Shown: positions 36,172 to 46,354 of the stretch, piece by piece | How positions within the stretch are numbered: position 1 is the first letter of the stretch | Layout of the letters: the number at the start of each line of letters is the position of its first letter | Source of the DNA: Stenogyne calaminthoides | Lineage: Eukaryota > Streptophyta > Magnoliopsida > Lamiales > Lamiaceae | Direction: 5' to 3' | Assembly (NCBI GenBank): GCA_037126765.1 | Contig: JBBCBC010000030.1 | Span: 4,808,478 to 4,872,477, forward strand | DNA: 64,000 nucleotides | Made by a program: the position numbers and the translations under genes | Notes under the pieces: model-generated | The model's input: the letters and a program-made list of their open reading frames with translations, nothing else | What the model was told of the DNA's origin: nothing | Database searches by the model: none

Positions 36172-37336
36172 GTCAAGGACGGAGCGAGGAAGGGTACAGG
36201 GGAGGCACTGGGCCCCCCTGAGATTTTAAAAAAATTTAAGGTATTTTTAGTAATATCACATTTATATAATATAAAAAAATATTTAATCACATATATATTT
36301 GAATAAAACTAAGTTGTTCTACTTGAACTTGACAGTCAATTAGAAAATTTTATTATTGACGTGAGTTTAGATGAAATTTTCTCTACGTTTACTGGAATAT
36401 GAGGTCTTACTCAAAAGATGCAATAAAAATCATATTGCATTCCCATTTGTTTATTTGGTTGTTAAGTTATCATTTGTTTATATAATACTTATTTTATATA
36501 AATTTTATAGGTTTTTAACTCATTTTATTAAATTTTATTTAACCAAATATATTTTAAATTTTAAATTAATAATTATTTGGTTGTATACATGGTAAAAATA
36601 TTTTTATTTAATCATCGTGGAACTCCTCATGCTATGCTTTTTAAATAAATAGAAATAGAAAAGGAATGTTATTATTTAATGTTATGTAATTACTTATAAA
36701 TTTTGATTATTTAACTATAGATAAATATTTATGTTCGATTTTAAACTTTTATTTTAACTAAATTTTTATTGGATTACAAAAAAGAAAAAATGAATTTGGT
36801 GCATAGAATTTTTATAATTCATTTTTGATCCCAAAAAATTCCAACTATCTAATTTTGGTCCCATGGTTTTCTCAATTTCTTTGTTATCCCAATTAAATAA
36901 AGAAAAAAATAGAAAATGTTATCATTTTCTAATATCATTTCTCCTACATTAGTTGATACTTCAAGGGGGACTTTTACCTAAAATGAAAAAAAAAAAAATG
37001 GATTCAGGAGAAGTTTATTACCAAATCTAACTCTTTAAAAAATGGCATGTTTTTGATTGATAGTCATAATGAAGATCTATTGGTTAACTTTCAAGAAAGA
37101 AAAACCCTAAATTTTATCACGGATCTTGCCATGATGATAAAAAATGATAAAAAAAGATTAAGTTTGGTGAAACCGATTCAAAAGAAGGACAATTTATCGA
37201 TTTAAGAGACAAAATTAAATAGTTAAATTTTTTTGGCATTTCAAAAAAAAGATTACACCCAAACTATAGAACCAATTTTTTTTTTCTCATATTAATTAGG
37301 CCCTCCTGATTTAAAATCATGGCTCCGTCAGTCTGA
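36172..37336. mobile_element. hAT-like element (CAG...GACGGAGC ends)
   Basis: Left end CAGTCAAGGACGGAGCGAGG with GGGCCCCCCTGAGATTTTAA; reverse complement of right end CAGACTGACGGAGCCATGAT with AGGAGGGCC. These match the common plant pattern of elements ending in a GACGGAGCC-type repeat. No target duplication was convincing, and there is no transposase. Its interior 36470-37010 is repeated outside it at 37510-38030. Confidence 0.5.
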
Positions 37337-38030
37337 TGATTTGGAGAACCATGGATTGAATCTCAAATGAATTTTTTTTATAAAAAATAATGTATATGTA
37401 TTCTCAACGTTTTTTAATTTAATTGTTAGAATAATTCCCTGGTCTCATTTTAATGAGAAAATTATTATATGTGCTAAAATAATTATTTTATAATTTCAAA
37501 TTTAATTATTTATTATATAATACTTATTTTATATAAATTTTATAGGTTTTTATGATTTTTTTATTAAATTTTATTATAAATATATTTTAATTTGTTGGTC
37601 CACTAAATTTATTTAATTTTGTGTGTTTTTGTTTGTCATGGTAAAATCTTGGTTTATTTAATTTTCATGGAAACAAACATTTTATTTTTATCCTCCAATA
37701 AATAGAAATAGAAAAATTGACTTGTTATTCAACATGAAATATATGTTCGTGTCAACCAATCCTAATAAATATCTAGATCGATTTGAATTTTTTATAACAA
37801 AATAAATTGGATTACAAAAAGAAAATATGAATTTAATAAAATAGAATTTCTATATGGCGTAAACTTGGATTCTAACCAGAACTTGTCTTTTGGAGTAGAT
37901 AATTTCTTTGTTATTAGTTAATTAAATAAAGAAAAAATGCAAAAGAATAAGTTGGATGATTTAATGGAATTTCTCCTGCATTTAAAAACTAGGATAGAAT
38001 TGGTAAAATGAAAAGAACAAAAATGGATTC
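36470..38030. repeat. Diverged direct duplication (~0.54 kb, ~1.04 kb apart)
   Basis: 36470-37010 and 37510-38030 share, in order, TAATACTTATTTTATATAAA, an AATAAATAGAAATAGAAAA block, ATTGGATTACAAAAA, AATTTCTTTGTTAT and AAAATGGATTCA. Identity is moderate. One copy lies inside the hAT-like element at 36172-37336, the other outside. Confidence 0.6.
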
Positions 38031-38099
38031 ACGTGGGTTTAATTAAGAAATCATACATAACATACGTACAGGTTCCGTCATTTAATGAAGATCACCGCC

Positions 38100-39400
38100 T
38101 TATGTTTCAAAAAGTTAAACCCCTCTGCATTTTATAATTGATACCACCCTGCAGCTCCAAAACTCCCCTCATTATCAAGTAACACTCTCTGATTCAACTA
38201 GAAATGCACATAAAAATGGGTGATCATCTGATTATAATTAAGTTTGGTTTTCAAGCGTTGGTGTTAAATTATAATTGGTTGCAGTTATGGGGTGGAGGCA
38301 AGTCAAGCCAAAAGGAGCCTTTGCACCTGCTGGTGCTTTGTGAACCAGCATTGGTTCTCAAATGATGTTTATATTCGGTGATTCTTCGATCATCAACGTT
38401 TAAACAACAACGATTCCCTTCTCATTTTAAAAAGAGATTATTATACTCCAATAACTACATTTATTTTGTATTTCAAATTCATATTCGTTACAACCCCCAA
38501 CAGTTTGCGGATCTCTTTATCTCACCTAGTACACTCGGCAGCTCACTTTATTCTACAATTATTTGTTTGTCAAACAAATTTTACTACATTTTATGGAAAC
38601 AAACATTTTATTTTTATCCAACTAATACCTTTTAATGGAACTACTAATACTGTTGCACACGCAAGACTTTATCTTTGTGATAATGTTTTACTACATTTCA
38701 ACTTTACTTTCTAGTTTTTTCTTAAAACTAATACCTTTTAAAATGGAACAAAAATATTGACAGACACGCAAGACTTTGGCTTTAGAGTTATAATTGAACT
38801 TGTTATGATTTTTAATTGCAGATATGTACAATCTTGGTGCTAGGAATTTGTGATATCTGGGATCGGAATAATGGGGATGATTTAATTCTTGCACGGCATG
38901 CAATTAAATGCACTGATGATAGAATTAATAATAATTGTTGTTCCGTTTAACTCAAACACGATGAATTGAAGATCAATAATCTTACGCTACAGGTCCGGGT
39001 TCGAGATTTTCCCTCACCGATATTTATTAAATGTTTCACCCCTCTGCTTTGCAATTGCCAATGCTGGATCATATAAACTTGCTACCTTATCATCAACATT
39101 TTCTATCTTTATATGTTTTCTAATGTTTTATCATCATTATAATGATTTATGTTTGTTTTGGTTGGTGTTAAATTATAATTGGTGGTGAATCAAGAAGTTT
39201 GCTGTGGGATCCGGGAGGAATTAGTACCGGCCATGTTTATATTCGGTGATTCTTCCGTTTCAACGAAACACCGTGTTTCCTTCAGGAAAAAAGCTAACTA
39301 TTTCATGAGATTATTTCAACACAAAATCACGTTCTTCCCAAATTTATAATTGTCTTAAAAGTTCAGCAATTCATGAAAGATACAATTATTGATCAAACAG
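38100..39400 (+). pseudogene. GDSL esterase/lipase relic, copy A
   Basis: About 38361-38400 encodes M-F-I-F-G-D-S-S, block I of GDSL lipases (F-G-D-S with the catalytic Ser). About 38818-39090 is a broken copy of the exon seen intact at 39635-39878 (Y-N-L-G-A-R then S-G-I-G), with stops. About 39180-39330 corresponds to the last exon, but a block-I-like segment (V-P-A-M-F-I-F-G-D-S-S-V, 39219-39262) sits inside it where copy B has the I-T-C-L-P-F region. Splice acceptor TTGCAG is retained. GDSL enzymes hydrolyse esters such as cutin and lipids in the apoplast; this copy cannot. Confidence 0.65.
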
Positions 39401-39449
39401 TTTTATTTTTGAAATATGTATTTTTTAGTAAAATAATCACCAAATTTAA

Positions 39450-40190
39450 TTTTTAATGGAACTACTAATACTGTTGCAAATGCAAGACTTTGTATTTTTG
39501 ATAATGTTTTAATGTGTTTTTAACTATTTTTATAGAAAAATAACTAAAACCTTTTAATTGAACAACTAATATTGTTGAAGATAGGAAGACTTTGGGAGAG
39601 TGATAATTGATATTGTTATGATTGATAGTTGCAGAGGCTGTACAATCTTGGTGCTAGGAAGTTTCATTCATCTGGGATCGGACTAATGGGTTGTATTCCG
39701 AGCATTCTTGCACAGAGCAGCAACAATATTCGGATGAAGTGTAATTTAAATGTTCCGTTTAACTCAAACACGAAAGCCATGATCAATAATCTTAGTGCTA
39801 GCCTTCCGGGTTCGAGATTTTCCTACATTGATATTTCAAAGATGTTTCAAGAACTTCTTGCCAATGCTGGATCATATGGTTGCTACCTACCTACATTTTC
39901 TACTTTATATGTTTTCTAATGTTTTATCATCATTGATGTGATTTATGGTGTGATGGTTACCTCGGTAGTATGGTGAATCAAGGGTTCTGTGTTCGGGAGG
40001 AACAGCCGGCAGATTACGTGTCTTCCGTTTCAGACACCGTGTGCGGACAGGAAAATTACATATTCATGAGATTATCTCATACACAAAATCACATTCTTCT
40101 TTAAATATATAATTGACTTAAAACTTCATAAATTCATGAAGGGTGGGTCTTCTTAAACTCTCTTATTTGAAATATGTATTTTAGCATAAG
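39450..40190 (+). pseudogene. GDSL esterase/lipase relic, copy B
   Basis: Exon 39635-39878 follows a TTGCAG acceptor and encodes L-Y-N-L-G-A-R-K-F, S-G-I-G-L-M-G-C-I-P, then A-S-L-P-G-S-R-F-S-Y-I-D, the conserved central part of plant GDSL lipases (oxyanion Gly of block II/III). The last exon (about 39977-40075) shows V-N-Q-G then, after a frameshift, Q-I-T-C-L-P-F-Q-T-P-C. No first exon or catalytic Asp/His block is present downstream, so it is a fragment. It is a tandem copy of the segment about 0.82 kb upstream. Confidence 0.7.
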
Positions 40191-40215
40191 AATAATCACC
40201 AAATTTAATTTTATA

Positions 40216-40470
40216 CTCCCTCCGTCCCAATCTTTATGGTAAAGTACCCACTTTTTTTGTCTCAAGCTTTATGGTAAAGTTACTTACATTTTATTACTTT
40301 ATCACATAAAATATTAATAAACAACACTTTCTACCCCCAATTACTCATCACTTTATCACTTTGATCATATAAAATACTAATAAACAACTCTTCCTACCCC
40401 ACTACTTTATCACTATTACACTAAATGCTTATGAACAGTCACAATCCCACGAAGATTGGGACGGAGGGAG
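40216..40470. mobile_element. Stowaway MITE
   Basis: Ends CTCCCTCCGTCCCAATCT and AGATTGGGACGGAGGGAG form a perfect 18-bp inverted repeat. TA duplications flank it (40214-40215, 40471-40472). Length 255 bp with no coding content. This is a textbook Stowaway (Tc1/mariner-type) MITE. Confidence 0.92.
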
Positions 40471-40716
40471 TATATTAATATTTTTTAAAATTACTATAAT
40501 GACACTTTGTCTACTGTTATTCATCATAAAACTTCTGGTCAACTAAGTTCACAAAAAGTTTAAGGCATGTTTTAAAAACACTAATAAATTGTGAAAAACA
40601 TTTAAAATTTAAAAAAGTTGAGTCTTGAAACTTAGAAAAAAAAAACTTCTAATCTATAAAATAGAGAGTGCAAACACACACTTAGTCATGATAAAATTCA
40701 TCAATTTATACAAATA

Positions 40717-41996
40717 CTACCTCCGTCCTAATTTTGTTTTGTCATTTACTGCAGACACAAGTTTTAAGAAAAGTGTTGTTTATTAATATTAAAAGTGTAA
40801 AGTGAGTTTAATGGAGGGGTATGAATGTCAATTCAATTTTAAGAAAAATATTATTTATTAGTATTAAATAGTGTAAAATAAATTTTGTGTGTATAATAAA
40901 GTGATATGTGATGTAAATAAATATAGTTTGTAAGGGGTATTGTTTTTAAAAAAAAAGTTATTTTATTTTCCTTTTATAAAATAATCAATTTAAATTAGGA
41001 CAATTATTTTAAAATAATGTACTCTTAGGTCCAAATGCCCTCACTAGTGTAACTCTTAGGTCCCAAACCAAAAAAAGTATTAATCTTTGGTGCAAAACTC
41101 TATTTAAAATACCCATGACACCTCACTAATTTTTCCCTCTTCTCCTAAAGTGACAATCAGCCGCCCACCACGCAATCCCATTTCTCATTTTTCTTTTTTC
41201 TTCTTTTCTCTTTTCTCTTTTCTCTCTCTTCCTCTCTCTATCTCTCTAACTTCTCATCCCTCTCTCCCAAAATCAATACACAACAACAACAACATCAACA
41301 ACAATAACAACACCACTTCTTATAGCAGCGTGCCGCCGCCGCACCACACATGCGCCGCCATTTTTTATGTATTTTTCAGAAGATTAATGTATGTAAATAT
41401 TTGGATTTTAAATATAAATTTTGGTATGTTGTTTAATTTAAATTTGAATTTTTTTTTAGAGATTCATGATTGTTTTGCACATGTTCGTGAATTTGTTCTA
41501 GAATTTATGCATATGTGCATGAAGAATGATAAGAAAACTTTTTTTTTTTTTTTTTGTATACGGAAAAAAAAATTTAAATTTTGAATTTAAATATGTAAAG
41601 TTTTATAAATTTTTTAGAGATGATGAATTTTTTTCAAAATCTAAATAAGAAGAGAGAGAATATTGAGGAGTTTCTGGGAAGTAGCATATATATATATAGA
41701 GAGAGAGTTGTGTAATAATTGTGAGAGAGATAAAGGAGGTTGAATGTAATTGGAAATGATAAAAAACATCAAATCAACTGCGTTAAAATAGGAGAGAGAA
41801 CGATGAAGTAGACGGTTTGCATATGCCAAATAGAAGGGAAGAAAGGGATATTAATGTCTTTACACCAACTTCTTTGGATCAATTAATATTTTTTTAAAGT
41901 GTTTAGACCTATTAATACTTAACAGATTTATTTTGAACCTTAAAGTCACTTACTGATTATTTTATGGTAGATGGTTAATTTAAGGAGGGAGGGAGT
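40717..41996. mobile_element. Stowaway-like MITE split by MULE M4
   Basis: Starts CTACCTCCGTCCTAATTTTG and, after the M4 insertion, ends AAGGAGGGAGGGAGTA. The left part (40717-41002) matches 43010-43331, so it is a repeat family. The right tail (41965-41996) follows M4. Confidence 0.6.
41012..41955. mobile_element. MULE-like element M4 with GC-rich cargo
   Basis: Left end carries GTACTCTTAGGTCCAAATGC and a second AACTCTTAGGTCCCAAAC block. The reverse complement of the right end carries GTGACTTTAAGGTTCAAAAT and TTAATAGGTCTAAAC. It has the same two-block terminal architecture as M2 and M3. Perfect 9-bp duplication ATTATTTTA (41003-41011, 41956-41964). The interior has a CT-rich then CAACAA and GCCGCCGC stretch (41150-41360), which resembles a captured 5' UTR plus first exon. 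Confidence 0.8.
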
Positions 41997-42824
41997 ATTT
42001 CTTAGGAATAAAATATTCGAAGAATATCGTGTCATTCACTGAGATGTTAATGTTTTCCGCATACTACACTTTACAAAAACGTGGCAAATAATTGAATAGC
42101 ATATCTGCATATGGGTCAAACTCAAATGACACGTACAAAAGATATCAATTATTGAATTCAATGGGATCTGATTTAATTAAATTCAACCGGAAGGATATAA
42201 TGTAAATTTTCAATCACTGAATTTTCATTTTATTTTTTTCAATTTCTCTGTCTTGTGTAATTAACAATTTTGATGTTGTCAACAAAGACGCTAATAGCGA
42301 AGGGAGCGAGTGACACAGTTAATAGTTTCCGCAGTGAAATTTTTGTTGTAAATTATCATCTATGATTACTGAGGCACATAAAAGAAGGAGAGAGTCGATA
42401 CAAACCATGTGCAAATAATACCACTAGTAAAGGCCATCCCATCTTGTGCAATAATTCTTAACTAATAATACTATATAATATGCATTAAAAAGTAAAAAAT
42501 ACATCATAATATGCATTAAAAAATATGTATTGGAAAATACTTTCTCCAACTATTCGTAAAGATGGATTAATTTTTAATATATTTGTATGATAAATATCAT
42601 TTTAATATTTTTTTAAAATTTTATACATCCGCCTAATATGATGATTTCAATAGGAGTACTAATATTCAACAACAACAATAATAATAATAATAATAATAAA
42701 AAATTAATATTACAAAAATATTATTAATTTATTTTCAAAAAAAATCAGAATTGACGTTAAAAAAGAATTGAAGTTGGAGGAGTACTAATCGCAATGCAGA
42801 CGGTTGGTTTAATCAATAAAAGAT
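41997..42824. other. AT-rich intergenic sequence
   Basis: No gene. A short (ATA)n microsatellite lies at about 42669-42700. Confidence 0.4.
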
Positions 42825-43331
42825 ACTACCTACGTTCTTATTATTTTTTTTTATCGGACAAAGTTAATTGTTAGTAGTTAGTACACCAAGCACCTAAACA
42901 CTCCACGAATTCACCAATCTACCATATAACTCCCATAACTCCAATTCGTTCTCAAAAGGAATCGAACCTGGGTCTCCCACTCAATTGAGGAGCCCAGTGA
43001 CCAGGACCTCCGTTCTTATTTTATTTGATCATTTTCTGTAGATCCGAATTTTAAGAAAACTAAGCAATATTAGTATTAAATAATGTAAGGTGAGTTTGGT
43101 AGAATTGTATGGATGTCAATTCAACTTTAAGAATATTATTATTTATTAGTATTAAATGATGTAAAGTAAATTTAGTGTGTGCAGTAGAGTGACATGTAAT
43201 GTAAATAAGTGTTGTTTGTAAGGGTGTTGTTTTGTAAAGAAAGATGTTTTATTTCTCTTTTAGAAATTATCAATCTAAATTAGGATACCTATTTACAAAA
43301 AGTGATCAATTTAAATTAGGACAAAGAGAGT
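42825..43331. mobile_element. Stowaway-like MITE split by a SINE
   Basis: The part after the SINE (43010-43331) matches 40720-41002 in order (GATCATTTTCTG, GTAAGGTGAGTTTG, CAATTTAAATTAGGACAA). Ends are CTACCTACGTTC and AGAGAGTAAG. It is interrupted at 42843-43005. Confidence 0.65.
42843..43005 (-). mobile_element. tRNA-derived SINE
   Basis: On the minus strand it starts CCTGGTCACTGGGCTCCTC (A box region) and has GGTTCGATTCC, a perfect pol III B box. It ends in an A-run (TCCGATAAAAAAAAAT). It is flanked by a 15-bp duplication, ACCTACGTTCTTATT (42828-42842) and ACCTCCGTTCTTATT (43006-43020), one mismatch. Length about 163 bp. It is inserted into a MITE. Confidence 0.85.
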
Positions 43332-43385
43332 AAGACATAGTTGTGTGAAAAAAATATACGAGGGTCCACCAATCTTATGTCTAAT

Positions 43386-43735
43386 GTTTTTTGCACAAAT
43401 TTTAAGAAAAAAATAGATAAAATAAGAGTATTATATTTATAGGGTATTGTGGGGTTCATTTATAGATAAAAAAATTATTCATGAGTAAAGTACAATGATA
43501 TTTGAAGTAATTAAGTGATAGTTATGAAATAAAAATAAAATAACTTTTATTAAAAATTAAACGTGTATAAAATTGATGGACATACGAATAAGATAAAAGT
43601 GGATGGACATACGAATAAGATAAAAGTGCATGAAATTGATAGATAAGATAAGGGATGGTAAAACGAATAAGATAAGGGTACATGAGATTGGTGAATAAGA
43701 TAAGAGTTCATGATTGGTGTGGGAGGGAGTATTAA
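43386..43735. mobile_element. MITE related to 4237-4508
   Basis: Shares AGGGTATTGTGGGG, the GAGTAAAGTACAATGATATT region and AATTAAGTGATAG with the element at 4237-4508. The right end reads GGGAGGGAGTA. It also holds a short internal tandem of GATGGACATACGAATAAGAT at about 43580-43650. Confidence 0.5.
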
Positions 43736-44021
43736 TTTGGGATAGTATACCCAGTCCTATATATAAAATCGTTTCACGCTGGTTTTTGTCATAAAAATAG
43801 GTTCGTTTAATTTCCTATTAATTGAAATGCAGTTTTCATGTTGCCGACTAATTAAGTTTAATTAAATTTATTAAAAACCTAATTTTCCAATTGTATTTCT
43901 TTTCTATCTCATTATTTGCCCACAGAAAACACTATCGTCCATGATTGGAGAGTCTCACCGACGCATCGGGTTATGATAGGGCAGTCTCTAAGTAACTGTG
44001 AAGCACTAATTTGCTCTATTC
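43736..44021. other. Intergenic, left of the tandem array
   Basis: No gene recognised. A somewhat GC-richer stretch at 43930-44010 (CTCACCGACGCATCGGG) precedes the first array unit. Confidence 0.35.
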
Positions 44022-46145
44022 CATGGTGAATATTGAGATAAGTAATTTGAGTGAGAAAATATTAAAATTAGTCCCGTAATTTAGGCCGGTTTCAGTTTTA
44101 GTCCTGTAATTTTTATTTTTTTTCAATTTTAATTCTTTAGATGTCAAATTTAGTCATTTTTTTGCAGGAAAAAATTTAAATCGCTGGAAAATCACATGTG
44201 TGATTCACACGCTTATTTTGAATTGGGGCTTCTTACCAAATTGAACCCCTAAACCTCCAATACTACAAAAATTGCCACCTCATGTGCCACATCATATGCT
44301 AATTCAACAAATTTAAATATTTCCTAAAATATATATTAAACTGAAAATATTAAATACCGTAAAAATGGGCACGCAAACACTACGAACATTAAGAAAAAAA
44401 AAATCTCAAATGAATCTGCAACAAAATCTCAAACGAATCTGCAAAAATCTTGCCCAACAAATCTGCAAACAAAAAATATGCTTAATAAATTAGACCAATT
44501 TGTTTTTTAATTTTATGTCGCCAATTTGTTTTTTAATTTTATGATTATGGGTTTGGATTTACAGATGTTGTTTGGAATTAGATTTGTGTTTTTCTATTTT
44601 AAATAATTTTCCAGAATTTTTAAAATAATTTTTCAAATATCTTTTACCAAAGAGATGATGACGTAACAATCTTTTTTAATACAAGTGGATCCAACTTAGT
44701 GATTAGGTCGGAAACCCAATTCAAAATACGCGTGTGAGTCACACATATGGTTTTTCGGCGATTTTAAATTTTTCCGGTGAAATAGGATTAAAATTGACAT
44801 CTACAGGAATAAAATTGAAAAAGATAAAAGTTACAGGACTAAAACTGGAATCAGCCTAAGTTACAGGACTATTTTTTAAATTTTCTCTAATTTGAGTTAT
44901 GAATTTATTATGTTTATTGCAAGTAAATAATTTGAGTTATGAATTGGTTATATTTATTATAATTGTGTATTTATTTTATATATTGTAGGGAGTTTTGCAA
45001 ATCGCTAATTTACACTCTGTTATATTGCAGTGAGTATTGAGATAAGTAATTTGAATTATGAATTGGTTATGTTTATTGTAATTGTGTATTTATTTTGTAT
45101 ATTACAGAAAGTTTCTTTATATTGCACGGGACTATTGAGATAAGTAATTTGAGTGTTGAATTAATTGTGGAGAAGTTTCTTCTAATCTGTTCATAGCTAT
45201 TAATATTCACCTTTTGTATATATTGCAGGGAATATTAAGGTGATGTAAGTAATTTAAGTTATGAATTCATTATGAATGTTTATTGCAACTGTAATTATTT
45301 TCTATATTGCAAGGAGTTTTTTTATACTGTACGGAGTATTGAGGTAAGAAATTTTAATTTTAATTAATTGTGGATGAGTTTCTTCTAATTTGTTCATAGC
45401 AATTAATATTCACGTTTTGTATATATTGTAGTGAGTATTGAGGTAAGTAATTTGAGTTACGAATTCATTTATAATTTTATGAAATTTTTAATCTAATTTT
45501 GTGTTTTATATTTAATTTGATTTTATTATTTTATATTGAAGGAAGTATTGAGTCAAGTAATTTGTGTTATGAATTGATTATGAATGTTTATTTGAATTGT
45601 ATAATTATTTTGTATATTGCAGGGAGTTTTTATATTGCACAAAGTATTGACGTGAGTAATTTGAGTATTGAATTAGTTGTGGGAGAGTTTATTCTGATAT
45701 GTTCTATTTAATTTGATTTTATTATTTTATATTGCAGGGAGTATTGAGGTAAGTAATTTGAGTGTTCAATTAGTTGTGGGGGAGTTTTTTCTGATATGTT
45801 ACATTTAATTTGATTTTATTATTTTATATTGCAGGGATTGTTGAGGTAAGTAATTTGAGTTAAGCATTGATTATGAATGGTTATTGCAATTGTGCAACTA
45901 TTTTGTATATTGCATGGAGTATTAAGGTAAGTAATTTGAGTGTTGAAATTAATTGTGAAGGAGTTTTTTCTAATCTGTTCATAGCAATTAATATTCACAT
46001 TTTGTATATATTGCAGGGAATATTGAGATAAGTAATTTGAGTTATGAATTTATTAAGAATGTTTATTGCAATTGTGTATTTATTTTTATATTGTTTTATA
46101 TATATTGCAAGGAGTATTTATGTAAGTAATTTGAGTTGTAAATCC
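44022..46145 (+). repeat. ~99-bp tandem array of microexon-like units
   Basis: At least 12 units, each centred on TATTGCAG / GGAGTATTGAG / GTAAGTAATTTGAG: a pyrimidine-rich run with AG, 11 bases, then a donor-like GTAAGT. The junction after the 11-mer lies at 45041, 45140, 45240, 45344, 45443, 45553, 45652, 45749, 45846, 45927, 46028 and 46122, so the period is 81-110 bases, mostly 97-101. Units at 45432-45442, 45738-45748 and 45835-45845 have both AG and GTAAGT intact; others have one site changed (GT to AT, or AG lost). An earlier unit at 44022-44052 is split from the array by the M5 element. Confidence 0.85.
44053..44887. mobile_element. MULE-like element M5 inside the tandem array
   Basis: Left end GAGAAAATATTAAAATTAGT then CCCGTAATTTAGGCCGG; reverse complement of right end GAGAAAATTTAAAAAATAGT then CCTGTAACTTAGGCTGA. 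The inverted repeat is over 100 bases. A 10-bp sequence TAATTTGAGT (44043-44052, 44888-44897) flanks it; this motif is part of the array unit itself and so proves insertion into a unit. No coding frame. Confidence 0.82.
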
Positions 46146-46354
46146 TTTTCATGATGATGTGATTTTTATATTTATATACATATTAATTAGTATAATAATT
46201 AGTTTTTTTAAAGAAAAAATTATATATCAAATCATGCGTAGATTTTTTTAGAGAGTTTGTAAAATATACAAACAATTAGATTTTATTTTCATAGATTTTA
46301 TATAATAAATATTTATCTTAAAAAGATATGTATCAAATCTTACATAGATATGAT
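46146..46354. other. Intergenic, between the array and M6
   Basis: AT-rich, no feature recognised. Confidence 0.4.

Noticed and set aside
38985..39010. B-box-like CCGGGTTCGAGATTT, a possible tRNA or SINE
   Set aside because: It aligns to the GDSL exon at 39805-39825 (the L-P-G-S-R-F codons), so it is coding-derived.
41150..41584. 144-codon open frame with Asn repeats and a Phe run in M4
   Set aside because: Spans the CT-rich, CAA-rich and poly-T tracts of the element; low complexity explains it.
44022..46145. CRISPR-like look of the regularly spaced repeats
   Set aside because: The whole unit repeats, with no unique spacers, and the setting is a plant chromosome; it is a tandem array.
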